21,832 bases of DNA from CAZCAC01 sp964496575. Its GTDB lineage: Bacteria > Planctomycetota > UBA1135 > GCA-002686595. Positions within the stretch are counted from its first letter, which is position 1; every line of letters starts with the position of its first letter. The position numbers and the translations under genes are program-made. This document shows, one piece after another, positions 15,075 to 21,832 of this stretch. Location: the NCBI GenBank assembly GCA_964496575.1, contig CAZCAC010000140.1, positions 1 through 21,832 of the forward strand, in the 5' to 3' direction. The notes under the pieces were generated by a model. The model did no database searches. It had not been told where the DNA came from and saw only the letters and a program-made list of their open reading frames with translations.

Positions 15075-16778
15075 ATGAGTAGCGGTCAGAGAGTCGTCGT
15101 CGTCGGAGCCACGGCCTGCGGTCCGAAGACGGCGTGTCGGTTGAAGCGGGTCCTGCCCTCGGCGGAGATCACCGTGCTGGAGAAGGGACAGGACATCTCC
15201 TACGGCGCCTGCGGGATGCCCTACTTCATCGCCGGCGCTCCCGAGCGCATCGACGCCCTCTCCGAGACACCGATCGGCGTGAAGCGCACGCCCGCCTTCT
15301 TCCAGAAGGTCAAGGGCGTCGAGATCCGGACCGGGGCGAGGTCCTCGCCATCGATCGCGAGCGGCGCCAGGTGGAGGTGAGCGACCACGCCGGCGGGACG
15401 ACCGACCGGGTTCCCTACGACAAGCTCGTCCTGGCCACCGGCGGGCTCCCCGTGCGCCCGCCACTCCCCGGGATCGACGCCGAGGGCGTGCAGTGCTTCC
15501 ACGACCTGCGCGACGCGGCGAAGCTGGACGAGCTCCTCGCGAAGGACCCGATCGAGCGGGCGGTGGTCGTCGGCGCGGGACTGATCGGGATCGAGATGAC
15601 CGAGGCGCTGACCCGGCGGGGAGTCGAGGTCACGGTGGTCGAGAAGGAGGACTGGGTGCTGCCCACGCAGCTCGACGAGGCGCTCGGCCACCTCGCCGGC
15701 AAGCACCTCGTCGCCAAGGGCGTGAAGCTGGTCTGCGGCGCCGCGGTCGAGCGCTTCGCCGCCGACGAGAGCGGCCGGCTGACGGCGGTCGAGGCCGGCG
15801 GCGAGAGCTACCCCGCCGAGCTCGCCGTGCTCGGCATCGGCGTGCGCGCGAACGACCCGCCTCGCCGAGGAGGCGGGGCTGGCCGTCGACCCCCGCGGCG
15901 GGATCGCGGTCGATCGCTTCGGTCGCACGTCCGACCCCGAGATCTACGCCGGCGGCGACTGCGTCATCTCCCCGAGCGCCCACCCGGCGATGGAGGAGCC
16001 GTGCTACGCGCCGCAGGGTAGCACCGCCAACAAGCAGGGACGGGTGATCGCCGACCACATCGCCGGGCTGACGACGCCCTTCCCCGGCGTGCTGCGGACG
16101 ACGATCTGTCGCGCCTTCGATTTCACCCTGGCGCGCACCGGCTTCGGCGAGGAGGAGGCGCGCGAGCGCGGCTTCCAGGTGGAGACGGTGATCTGCGCCT
16201 CTCCCGACCGGCCCCACTTCATGGGCACCGCCGCGCCGATCACCATCAAGCTCGTCGTCGAGCGAGCCACGCGCCGCCTGCTGGGCGGCCAGATCGTCGG
16301 CCCCGGCGACGCCGCCCGGCGGATCGACGTGCTCGCCACGGCGATCACCCTCGACGCGACCCTCGACCAGCTCGCGCATCTCGACCTCGCCTACGCGCCT
16401 CCGTACTCGCCCCCGGTCGATCCCCTCCTGACCGCCGCCCACGTGCTGCAGAACAAGCTCGACGGCGTGGCCCGCGGGGTCTCGCCGGTCGAGGCGCTGC
16501 GCAAGCTGCAGAGCGGCGAGGCGCTCGCCGTCGACGTCCGCAGCCCGGAGGAGTACGAGGAGGTCCGGCTCCCCTTCGAGGTCGTGCACATCCCGCTCGG
16601 AGCGCTGCGCGAGAAGGGGAGCTCCCTGCCGACTGATCGCGAGCTCTTCGCCTTCTGCAAGGTCAGCCTCCGCGGCTACGAGGCGCAGCGGATCCTCGAG
16701 GGACTCGGCTACGAGAAGGTCTCCTTCATCGAGGGAGGGATCGTCGGCTGGCCTTACCTGCTCGATACGGGGACCTGA
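15075..16778 (+). CDS. CoA-disulfide/persulfide reductase with C-terminal rhodanese domain (frameshifted)
   Basis: This flavoprotein disulfide reductase is fused to a rhodanese domain, the CoADR-RHD/Npsr architecture that uses NAD(P)H to reduce CoA-disulfide, CoA-persulfide or polysulfide. It has FAD-binding VVVGATACGPKTACRLKR, redox Cys46 in SYGACGMPYF, the NAD(P)H motif VVVGAGLIGIEMTEAL, and AGGDCVISPSAHP near the second FAD contact. A dimerisation domain follows, then rhodanese DVRSPEEYEEV and active-site loop FCKVSLRG (Cys codon 16656-16658). The reading frame breaks twice: one base is missing near 15336-15338 and one is extra near 15860. Both flanking frames are the same, and the middle frame reads cleanly (GEVLAIDRERRQVEV through GIGVRANDP). 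Corrected length is about 567 residues, normal for the fusion. The ATG at 15075 has AAGGA nine bases upstream; an ATG at 15066 is too close to it. Confidence 0.85.
15336..15340 (+). other. Frameshift 1: apparent one-base deletion
   Basis: In the original frame EIRTG is followed by nonsense and a stop at 15378-15380. Moving to the frame of the GAG codon at 15338-15340 restores EVLAIDRERRQVEVSDHAGG, as expected for the family. One base is missing within the GC run ending at about 15338. Confidence 0.85.
15857..15863 (+). other. Frameshift 2: apparent one-base insertion
   Basis: The middle frame reads GIGVRANDP up to 15859. Skipping one C (about 15860) continues in the original frame as LAEEAGLAVDPRGGIAVDRF and on to the intact C-terminus. 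The net shift with the first indel is zero. Confidence 0.85.
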
Positions 16779-16828
16779 CCGGGAGGCGCGGCGAGGCCCC
16801 CGGCCTGGGAGAAAGCGGCGCGGGGGCG

Positions 16829-16834
16829 TAACCT
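16829..16834 (+). promoter_or_regulatory. Possible -10 element (TAACCT) upstream of the large secreted protein
   Basis: TAACCT lies 46 bases before the ATG at 16881, inside the 102-base gap after the reductase gene. It matches the TANCCT form found at 2660, 12332 and 19996, but here it would leave a leader of about 40 bases. No -35 hexamer is clear. Confidence 0.25.
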
Positions 16835-16880
16835 CTGGGGGCCCGGGGGTTCCGGACGGAGCCCTCCCGCCCCCGTGACG

Positions 16881-19800
16881 ATGAGACGAAACGCTCGCCC
16901 GCCCGCCGTGCTGCTCCTGCTCCTGCTCGCGCTCCAGGTCTCCGGCGATCTGTCGGCCGCTCTCGGCCAGCGCTCCACCCGTCGGGAGACCGCCGCGAAC
17001 CTCCTGCGCAACGGCGACTTCGCCAACGGAGCGCGGGGGTGGTTCGTCGCCGGTGGCCGGGCGGTGCCCACGCGCCCCGGCACGGGTTCGGTCCGCGTCG
17101 AGACGCGAGGCGGACCCGATCGCAGCCCCTGCCTGCGCCTCGACGCCCGCGGCCTGACCCACCAGGTGCGCGCGAGCTGCACCCCATTCCGCTTCCACGC
17201 GGGGCGCCGCTACCGGGTCTCCTTCCGTGCCCGCGTCCTCGGCGACGAGGTGGTGCGCTTCGCCGCGACCCTCGAGTGGCTCGCCGGGCGGGAGCCGACC
17301 GGCAGCTCCGCCCTCGGCAACATCGTGGTCCGCACCGGCGACTGGGCACGCTACGGCTACGACGTCACCGTGCCGGACGGGGTCGAGCGAGGACAGCTGA
17401 CCTTCACCATCCCGACCGGTCGCGCGGGGCTCCTCGACGACGTCTCCGTGGCCGAGCTGATCGACCACCTGGAGATCACGAGCTACTCGCCCTCCTCGGC
17501 GGTGCTCTCCACCGGAGAAGAGGGTCAGCTGGTCTGCATCCTGGTCAACGCGGGCTCGACGACCATCCCCTCGGTCGCGGGGGAGGCCGGCCTCGAAGGG
17601 GCGCTGGAGAAGATCGAGGTCGGCGACCTCGACCCGGGCGAGGTGCACACGGTGGTCGTCGACCTGCCGCCGCTCGCCGCCGGGGTCTTCCCCGCGCGGG
17701 CGCGATTCCAGGGGCGGCTCGGCGCGCCGGTCCTCGCCTCGACCAACGTGCTGGTCCACGATCCAGAGGCTCCGGGGGAACTGTTCCTCGAGAGTGGCGA
17801 CGCGCGCCTCGCTTTTCGTCGAGTGAACGAGGACTACGGCGTCGTCGAGCTCTCGGTCCGAGAGGAGGACTCCTGGCGGACCGTCGGCGTGATGCCCGGG
17901 CTCGGCCGGGTGCGCCTCTCCACCGACACCATCGACGGCGTGTTGATCGGTGAGGTGCGCGAGGAGCGGGGAGAGATTCGGGGTCGCGCCGAGCACCACG
18001 GCCTCGTCTTCGACTTCACCTGGAAGAGCGCCGGCGAGGGCTGGTTCGCGCTCGAGGTCGAAGCGCAGGCGCGGCGCAGCGTCGACCTCGCCGCGCTGTA
18101 CTTTCCCGAGGTGCACGCCGGGTGGGGCGCGAACGGGTCGCTCAAGGACTCCGCCGTCTTCGGCGGCCTCGAGCTGCTCGACGGGACGCAGGACTCCTCG
18201 GGACTCGACGCGGCGAACGAGGAGGTGGCGCCCCGCTTCGTGCCGCACCCGCTGGAGGTGACCATCCCGGTGATGAGCGTCGAGGAGGGGGGACTGGCCA
18301 TCGGCCTCTCCTGGGACCCGCTGCAGCGCTGGGACGGACGGCGCACGAAACCCTCGGCCCTGTTCGCCTCGCCCAATCGCTGGACCGATCAGGACGACCA
18401 CCTGCTGGCGCTGTTCCTCCCCTCGATCCCCGAGTACGTCGACCCGGGTCGCGATCGCGCCAGCCGGCCCTGTTCTCTCCACCGCGGTCAGAAGATCTCG
18501 CTGGAGGCGGAGCTCTTCCTCTTGCCCGCCCCCGGGGGCGCGATCGACACCCTCGCCGCCTGGTACCTGCGCCACGGAGCTCCGGAGCCGGCGCAGCGGT
18601 ACACTCGCTGGGAAGGGGCCGCGCGCGTGGCCGCCGGCGCGATGCTCAGCCGCTGGGACGAGGGGGCGGCGGGCTGGCCCTACCGGGGGGAGGGCGAACC
18701 GGAGTTCTACCACGAAGTCGCGCTGAGCCTCTTCCTCTTCGCCCTGCACGAGGGGGGCTCGATTGGCAAGCGGGCGCTCGCGCAGCTGGAGAAGGCGGTG
18801 AAGCGCCTGGAAGAGCGGGACGCGGTGAACCGGCTGGACCTCGCGCTCGCCCTGCACCTCGGGCACGTGCCGGAGAACCTCGAGAAGCTCGGCGCCGCGC
18901 TCGCCGAGGTTCGCCGGCAGAATCGCGACGGGTCCTTCGGCTACCGCCCCGACGAGCACATCCAGCACGACCCGACCCTCGGCGAGGCGGGGCAGGTGGC
19001 GCTGGGAATCTGCGATGACAGCCTCCGGAAGGTGCTCGAGTACGCCACCGTCACGGGGAATCCGACCGCCTGGCGGGCCGCGCTGAGAGGGCTGGAGTTC
19101 ACCGAGTCGCTGGCCGTGCCCGCCGGCTCGCAGACGTGGGAGGTGCCGATCCTCGCCCCCGATCTGCTCGCCGCCCAGCAAGGGATCGATCTGCAACTCG
19201 CCGCCTTCCGGATGACCGGCGACGAGCGCCACCTCGAGGAGGCGAAGCGCTGGGCGAAGTGCGGGCTCGCGTTCATCTCGACCTGGGAGGACCCCGAGCG
19301 CCCCGCGCAGCTGTACGCCTCGACGGCGGTCTTCGGCGCGAGCTGGTACACCATCACCTGGTGGGGGATGCCGGTGCAGTGGATCGGTCTCGTCTACGGA
19401 GGCGCTCTGCTCCGGCTGGCCCCGCACGATCCCGGATTCCCCTGGGAGACGATCGCCCGGGGGCTCTACGCCTCGTGCCTGCATCAGCAGAAGCTGGCCG
19501 ATGACCCCTTGCTCGAGAAACCCTACGCGGGCTGCTACGCCGACTACTACCGCCTCCACGACGGCCTCCTCAAGGGCGTCTGGCTCGCTCCCTGGACGAT
19601 CCTGCGCGAGATGAACACCCTCGCCGGTCGTCGCGCCACGGACCACGCTCGGGTCGGCGGGGGGACCGGGCGCGGGCTGACCACCGCGGCCCGGATCGAG
19701 GCGCTGACCCTCGAAGAGACCGCGCCGGGGACGGGCACGGTGACCGCGCGGCTCACCTACCCCTCCGGGCGCACCTGTCACAGTCTCTTCGGCCCGATGG

Positions 19801-19985
19801 CCGCCCCGTCGGCGATCTTCGTCGGCCGCCGGGAGCTGAAGCGGGTGAACAACCTCGAGGGAGTGCGGGAGGGGTGGTGGTACGACGAGGAGACGGCGCT
19901 GGCGGTGATCAAGCACCGCTTCGGCAGCGGCGCCCTCGTCCTGCGAATCGAGGGGGTTTCCTCGCGGGTCGGCGGACGGAGGTGA
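16881..19985 (+). CDS. Large secreted multidomain protein, putative glycoside hydrolase-like (alpha/alpha-toroid)
   Basis: This 1034-residue exported protein has signal peptide AVLLLLLLALQVSGDLSAALG. About residues 38-175 look like a CBM4/9-type carbohydrate-binding module (NLLRNGDFANGARGWFVAGG, later DWARYGYDVTVPDG). About 175-275 resemble a CARDB or NEW3-like Ig module (LVCILVNAGSTTIPSV). About 280-540 are beta-rich, possibly a supersandwich. About 545-890 are helical, with repeated Trp, Tyr and His-rich segments (SRWDEGAAGWPYRG, FYHEVALSLFLFALHEGG, WYTITWWGMPVQW), fitting an (alpha/alpha)6 toroid. The last 100 residues are a small beta domain. This order is typical of polysaccharide lyases and toroid glycosidases, but I recognise no family and no catalytic pair. 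The ATG at 16881 follows a GTG at 16875 in frame; the ATG is preferred. Downstream ORF begins 24 bases later. Confidence 0.85.
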   Translation: MRRNARPPAVLLLLLLALQVSGDLSAALGQRSTRRETAANLLRNGDFANGARGWFVAGGRAVPTRPGTGSVRVETRGGPDRSPCLRLDARGLTHQVRASCTPFRFHAGRRYRVSFRARVLGDEVVRFAATLEWLAGREPTGSSALGNIVVRTGDWARYGYDVTVPDGVERGQLTFTIPTGRAGLLDDVSVAELIDHLEITSYSPSSAVLSTGEEGQLVCILVNAGSTTIPSVAGEAGLEGALEKIEVGDLDPGEVHTVVVDLPPLAAGVFPARARFQGRLGAPVLASTNVLVHDPEAPGELFLESGDARLAFRRVNEDYGVVELSVREEDSWRTVGVMPGLGRVRLSTDTIDGVLIGEVREERGEIRGRAEHHGLVFDFTWKSAGEGWFALEVEAQARRSVDLAALYFPEVHAGWGANGSLKDSAVFGGLELLDGTQDSSGLDAANEEVAPRFVPHPLEVTIPVMSVEEGGLAIGLSWDPLQRWDGRRTKPSALFASPNRWTDQDDHLLALFLPSIPEYVDPGRDRASRPCSLHRGQKISLEAELFLLPAPGGAIDTLAAWYLRHGAPEPAQRYTRWEGAARVAAGAMLSRWDEGAAGWPYRGEGEPEFYHEVALSLFLFALHEGGSIGKRALAQLEKAVKRLEERDAVNRLDLALALHLGHVPENLEKLGAALAEVRRQNRDGSFGYRPDEHIQHDPTLGEAGQVALGICDDSLRKVLEYATVTGNPTAWRAALRGLEFTESLAVPAGSQTWEVPILAPDLLAAQQGIDLQLAAFRMTGDERHLEEAKRWAKCGLAFISTWEDPERPAQLYASTAVFGASWYTITWWGMPVQWIGLVYGGALLRLAPHDPGFPWETIARGLYASCLHQQKLADDPLLEKPYAGCYADYYRLHDGLLKGVWLAPWTILREMNTLAGRRATDHARVGGGTGRGLTTAARIEALTLEETAPGTGTVTARLTYPSGRTCHSLFGPMAAPSAIFVGRRELKRVNNLEGVREGWWYDEETALAVIKHRFGSGALVLRIEGVSSRVGGRR

Positions 19986-19987
19986 GT

Positions 19988-20003
19988 AGAGGGGCTATCC
20001 TCT
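19988..20003. promoter_or_regulatory. Small inverted repeat with TATCCT before the 52-codon ORF
   Basis: AGAGG-ggctat-CCTCT is a perfect 5-base inverted repeat. It contains TATCCT (19996-20001), eight bases before the ATG at 20010, the third case of TANCCT close to a start without Shine-Dalgarno site. It may be a leaderless promoter for the small ORF and nnrE; as a terminator it is too weak and has no U-tract. Confidence 0.35.
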
Positions 20004-20009
20004 CCGACG

Positions 20010-20168
20010 ATGGAAGGAAGGAAGGAGGAGCGCGGCGAAGTCGAGGGCCCGGCCCTGACCGTTCGCGTCGGACGGGGAGCACGCTCGGTCACCGAGGGGT
20101 ACGCGGTCTCGGTCCGGCCGGTCGACGTCGATTATCTCCGGCTACGACTGTTCGTGGAGCTGGCCTGA
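20010..20168 (+). CDS. Small hypothetical protein (52 residues) upstream of nnrE
   Basis: This short ORF starts with MEGRKEERGEVEGPALTVRV and ends with DYLRLRLFVELA. It begins 24 bases after the stop of the large secreted protein, and its TGA is four bases before the nnrE ATG, a tight operon-like spacing. The N-terminal third is charged and the rest is strand-like with alternating hydrophobic residues. It has no signal peptide, membrane segment or family resemblance that I recognise. There is no Shine-Dalgarno site, but TATCCT lies eight bases before the ATG. Support is positional, so it could be a chance ORF in the nnrE leader. Confidence 0.45.
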   Translation: MEGRKEERGEVEGPALTVRVGRGARSVTEGYAVSVRPVDVDYLRLRLFVELA

Positions 20169-20172
20169 TCGC

Positions 20173-20901
20173 ATGTCCTCGATCCGCCCCCTCACCCGCG
20201 CAGAGGTCCGCGAGTTCGACCGCCTCGCCATCGAGTTTCTCGGCATCCCCGGCGTCGTCCTGATGGAGAACGCGGGGCGCGGCGCCGCCGAGTCGATCCT
20301 GCGAGGCGGCCGCGAGGGCCGTCTCGGCTCCTTCACCGCCGATCAGGGCCAGACCGTGGCCATCCTGTGCGGCGGCGGGAACAACGGCGGCGACGGCTAC
20401 GTGGTCGCGCGGCACCTGCACGAAGCCGGGCTGCACGTCGTCCTCTGTGAAGCCGCCGATCCGGGAAGCCTCACCCCCGACGCGGCCACCTTCCGGGCGG
20501 TGACCGCGGCGATGGGGCTGCCGCACCACCCGGTCCGGCCGGACCACGCCTTCGAGTCGATCGAGGAGCTCGCGGACGCCTCCCTCCTCGTCGACGGGCT
20601 CCTGGGCACCGGTTTCCGAGGTGCCCTGCGCGACCCTGCGGCCGCCCTCCTCACCAGCGCGGCCATCCTCGTCGGGCCCCGGAATACCCCCGTCGTCGCC
20701 CTCGACGTGCCCTCCGGCCTCGACGTCGACACCGGCGAGGCGGACCCCCGCACCCTTCCGGCCCTCCGCACGCTGACCTTCGCGGCGCCCAAGATCGGCT
20801 TCGACACCCCCTCGGCGCGCCAGTTGACCGGGGTTGTCGAGGTGATCTCGATCGGGGCCCCGACCCGATTCCTGGAGAAGATCCTCCGCGGCCCGGCGTA
20901 G
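20173..20901 (+). CDS. nnrE: NAD(P)H-hydrate epimerase (YjeF N-terminal domain)
   Basis: This cytoplasmic repair enzyme interconverts R- and S-NAD(P)HX so that the partner dehydratase (NnrD) can restore NAD(P)H. The 242-residue protein is the stand-alone YjeF_N form, without the C-terminal dehydratase domain. The motifs are clear: MENAGRGAAE near residue 31, CGGGNNGGDGYVVARHL at 66-82 (substrate loop), DGLLGTGFRG, and ALDVPSGLDVDTG, followed by LTFAAPKIGFDTP. A weak GGAG lies 13 bases before the ATG. It follows the small ORF by four bases and precedes the DUF4870 gene by 53 bases. No nnrD is in the window, so that activity must be encoded elsewhere. Confidence 0.95.
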   Translation: MSSIRPLTRAEVREFDRLAIEFLGIPGVVLMENAGRGAAESILRGGREGRLGSFTADQGQTVAILCGGGNNGGDGYVVARHLHEAGLHVVLCEAADPGSLTPDAATFRAVTAAMGLPHHPVRPDHAFESIEELADASLLVDGLLGTGFRGALRDPAAALLTSAAILVGPRNTPVVALDVPSGLDVDTGEADPRTLPALRTLTFAAPKIGFDTPSARQLTGVVEVISIGAPTRFLEKILRGPA

Positions 20902-20954
20902 GCTCGCCAGCCGATCCCCATTCCGCCCCCCTGCTCCCGAAGGAGACCTGGACG

Positions 20955-21338
20955 ATGAGCACCGAGTTCGAGACCGACCCCGACACCCCCTCTTCCCCCT
21001 CTCGCAACTGGGCGATGGGCGCGCACCTGGCTGGACTGGTGGCCGGCTACGTGGTCCCCTTGGGGGGCATCCTGGCTCCGATGGTGATCTGGATGGTCAA
21101 GCGAGACGAGGACGAGTTCGTCGGGGACCAGGCCCTGGAGGCGATGAACTTCCAGATCACCATGACCCTGGCGGCGCTGATCTCGATCCCCCTGATGTTC
21201 GTCGTGGTCGGCTTCCTGACCCTGGCCGCGGTGATCGTCCTGAACGTCGTGCTGTCGATAATAGCGGCCATCGCCGCCACCGAGGGGCGCCGCTACCGGT
21301 ACCCCTGGACCCTCCGGCTGGTCTCTCCGTCCTCCTGA
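20955..21338 (+). CDS. DUF4870 family small membrane protein
   Basis: This 127-residue membrane protein has DUF4870 features: NWAMGAHLAGLVAGYVVPLGG (first membrane segment), WMVKRDEDEFVGDQALEAMNFQIT (the conserved loop with basic and acidic residues), and a long hydrophobic hairpin TLAALISIPLMFVVVGFL with VIVLNVVLSIIAAIAA. It ends in a short basic tail. It is probably an inner-membrane protein with three or four helices; function is unknown across the family. A good Shine-Dalgarno AAGGAG (20940-20945) precedes the ATG by nine bases. It may be co-transcribed with nnrE. Confidence 0.93.
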   Translation: MSTEFETDPDTPSSPSRNWAMGAHLAGLVAGYVVPLGGILAPMVIWMVKRDEDEFVGDQALEAMNFQITMTLAALISIPLMFVVVGFLTLAAVIVLNVVLSIIAAIAATEGRRYRYPWTLRLVSPSS

Positions 21339-21386
21339 GCCGCACCCTCTCCAGCGCCCGAGGAGCCCGATCTCCGGATTTCGGGA

Positions 21387-21402
21387 GCCGGGACCGGCCT
21401 TT
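21387..21402 (+). terminator. Weak terminator candidate after the DUF4870 gene
   Basis: GCCG-ggac-CGGC (21387-21398) is followed by CTTT. The stem is only four pairs and the T run is three bases, so it is a marginal rho-independent terminator. A second imperfect stem (CTCCG/CGGGAG, 21372-21387) overlaps it. Confidence 0.25.
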
Positions 21403-21416
21403 CGCTCCCCTCGGGG

Positions 21417-21612
21417 TAGGATTCTGCATATCGCAGCGTCTCACCCTCCATCCCCCCGGAACGACTATCTCCAATCAGGGCGAAACCCCCGGGGGGTGCA
21501 CCGGTAGGCGCGGTGTCATCTCAATTCAGGGTTAGGCCTGGGGCGCTAGCTGGGCACTAACTTCCTCCTATCTGCGAATTCCACCGAGAACCTGCCAATT
21601 CAGGAGACAGCA
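21417..21612 (+). promoter_or_regulatory. Leader region of the last gene with CAATTCAGG repeats
   Basis: The 274-base gap before the last gene holds no coding sequence. TAGGAT (21417-21422) could be a -10, giving a leader of about 180 bases. Three copies of a CAAT(T)CAGG motif follow: 21471-21480 (CCAATCAGGG), 21521-21531 (TCAATTCAGGG) and 21595-21606 (CCAATTCAGGAG). The third carries the Shine-Dalgarno AGGAGA (21602-21607), five bases before the ATG. Between them lie CCCCCGGGGG (21486-21495) and the palindrome GGTGCACC (21495-21502). The spacing (about 51 and 74 bases) is not periodic. Confidence 0.5.
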
Positions 21613-21832
21613 ATGCTTCGGACCTCTCTCACTGCGACCGCCGTCGCGATCCTCGGCGCCAGCACCTTCGCTCAGAACACGGCCAAGATCCTGCCCGTGC
21701 CGGGCGTCAAGGATGCGGGTACCTACCACGTCGCGACCGGAACCTGGACCCGGGGCCCTCAGTCCCTGGCCACGGGCACCTACGACGTGATCTACGACAA
21801 CACCTGCTCCGGCGCCTGGTACACCGGCCTCG
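21613..21832 (+). CDS. Exported protein of unknown function, truncated by the window end
   Basis: Only the first 73 codons are present. The start ATG at 21613 has a strong Shine-Dalgarno (AGGAGA, five bases away). Residues 1-20 form a signal peptide, MLRTSLTATAVAILGASTFA, with cleavage before QNTAK. The mature start reads KILPVPGVKDAGTYHVATGT, then WTRGPQSLATGTYDVIYDN and the beginning of a Tyr/Trp/Gly-rich stretch with one Cys. The style fits planctomycete secreted structural or adhesin-like proteins, but no family is recognisable. The frame is open to the window end. Confidence 0.82.
   Translation, partial: MLRTSLTATAVAILGASTFAQNTAKILPVPGVKDAGTYHVATGTWTRGPQSLATGTYDVIYDNTCSGAWYTGL

Noticed and set aside
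15630..19916. Minus-strand open frame of 1428 codons, antisense to the reductase and the large secreted protein
   Set aside because: It is an effect of high GC with few stop codons on the antisense frame. The translation is rich in Arg, Glu, Gly and His with no recognisable domain, and the plus-strand genes carry clear motifs.

Overview
The window is GC-rich bacterial DNA with a strong G/C preference at third codon positions, densely packed with genes on both strands. The best taxonomic reading is a planctomycete-like bacterium. This rests on a secreted protein with repeated DCNQNG..D calcium-binding motifs, several large secreted enzymes of a style common in that phylum, a sulfatase-like lipoprotein, and a UMF1-type transporter. 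It is an inference from gene style only; no rRNA, tRNA or other marker gene is present. The first 46 bases are pure C and look like a contig-edge artefact. No stretch above 300 bases lacks a gene; the longest gap is about 274 bases (21339-21612).

Layout. 86-2653 (-): HrpB helicase. 2763-3926 (-): exported protein with calcium-binding repeats. 3927-4164: upstream region shared with a divergent gene, holding three inverted repeats. 4165-5505 (+): UMF1/Atg22-like MFS transporter, convergent with 5533-7743 (-), a dynamin-like GTPase. 7958-12324 (-): apparent three-gene operon in the order outer-membrane-type protein, sulfatase-like lipoprotein without the formylglycine motif, and parallel beta-helix/PA14-like protein, the last two overlapping by 14 bases. 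Divergent from it, 12464-14980 (+) is a large secreted alpha/beta-hydrolase. 15075-16778 (+) is a CoA-disulfide/persulfide reductase fused to a rhodanese domain, interrupted by two compensating one-base frameshifts. 16881-19985 (+) is a 1034-residue secreted protein that looks like an uncharacterised carbohydrate-active enzyme. It is followed closely by a 52-codon ORF, NnrE (NAD(P)HX epimerase) and a DUF4870 membrane protein. The window ends inside an exported protein of unknown function (from 21613) with a repeat-bearing leader.

How the parts may fit. The 7958-14980 block (four exported proteins around one divergent 139-base promoter region) could be a surface polymer-processing locus: a beta-helix binding or cleaving protein, an alkaline-phosphatase-superfamily hydrolase with a Thr in place of Cys, an outer-membrane barrel and an esterase. 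The large secreted protein at 16881-19985 may belong to the same lifestyle. The persulfide reductase, NnrE, HrpB and the dynamin are housekeeping or stress functions. A further pattern is a TANCCT hexamer 6-8 bases before the ATG of three genes that lack a Shine-Dalgarno sequence, suggesting leaderless transcripts; other genes (20955, 21613) have clear Shine-Dalgarno sites.
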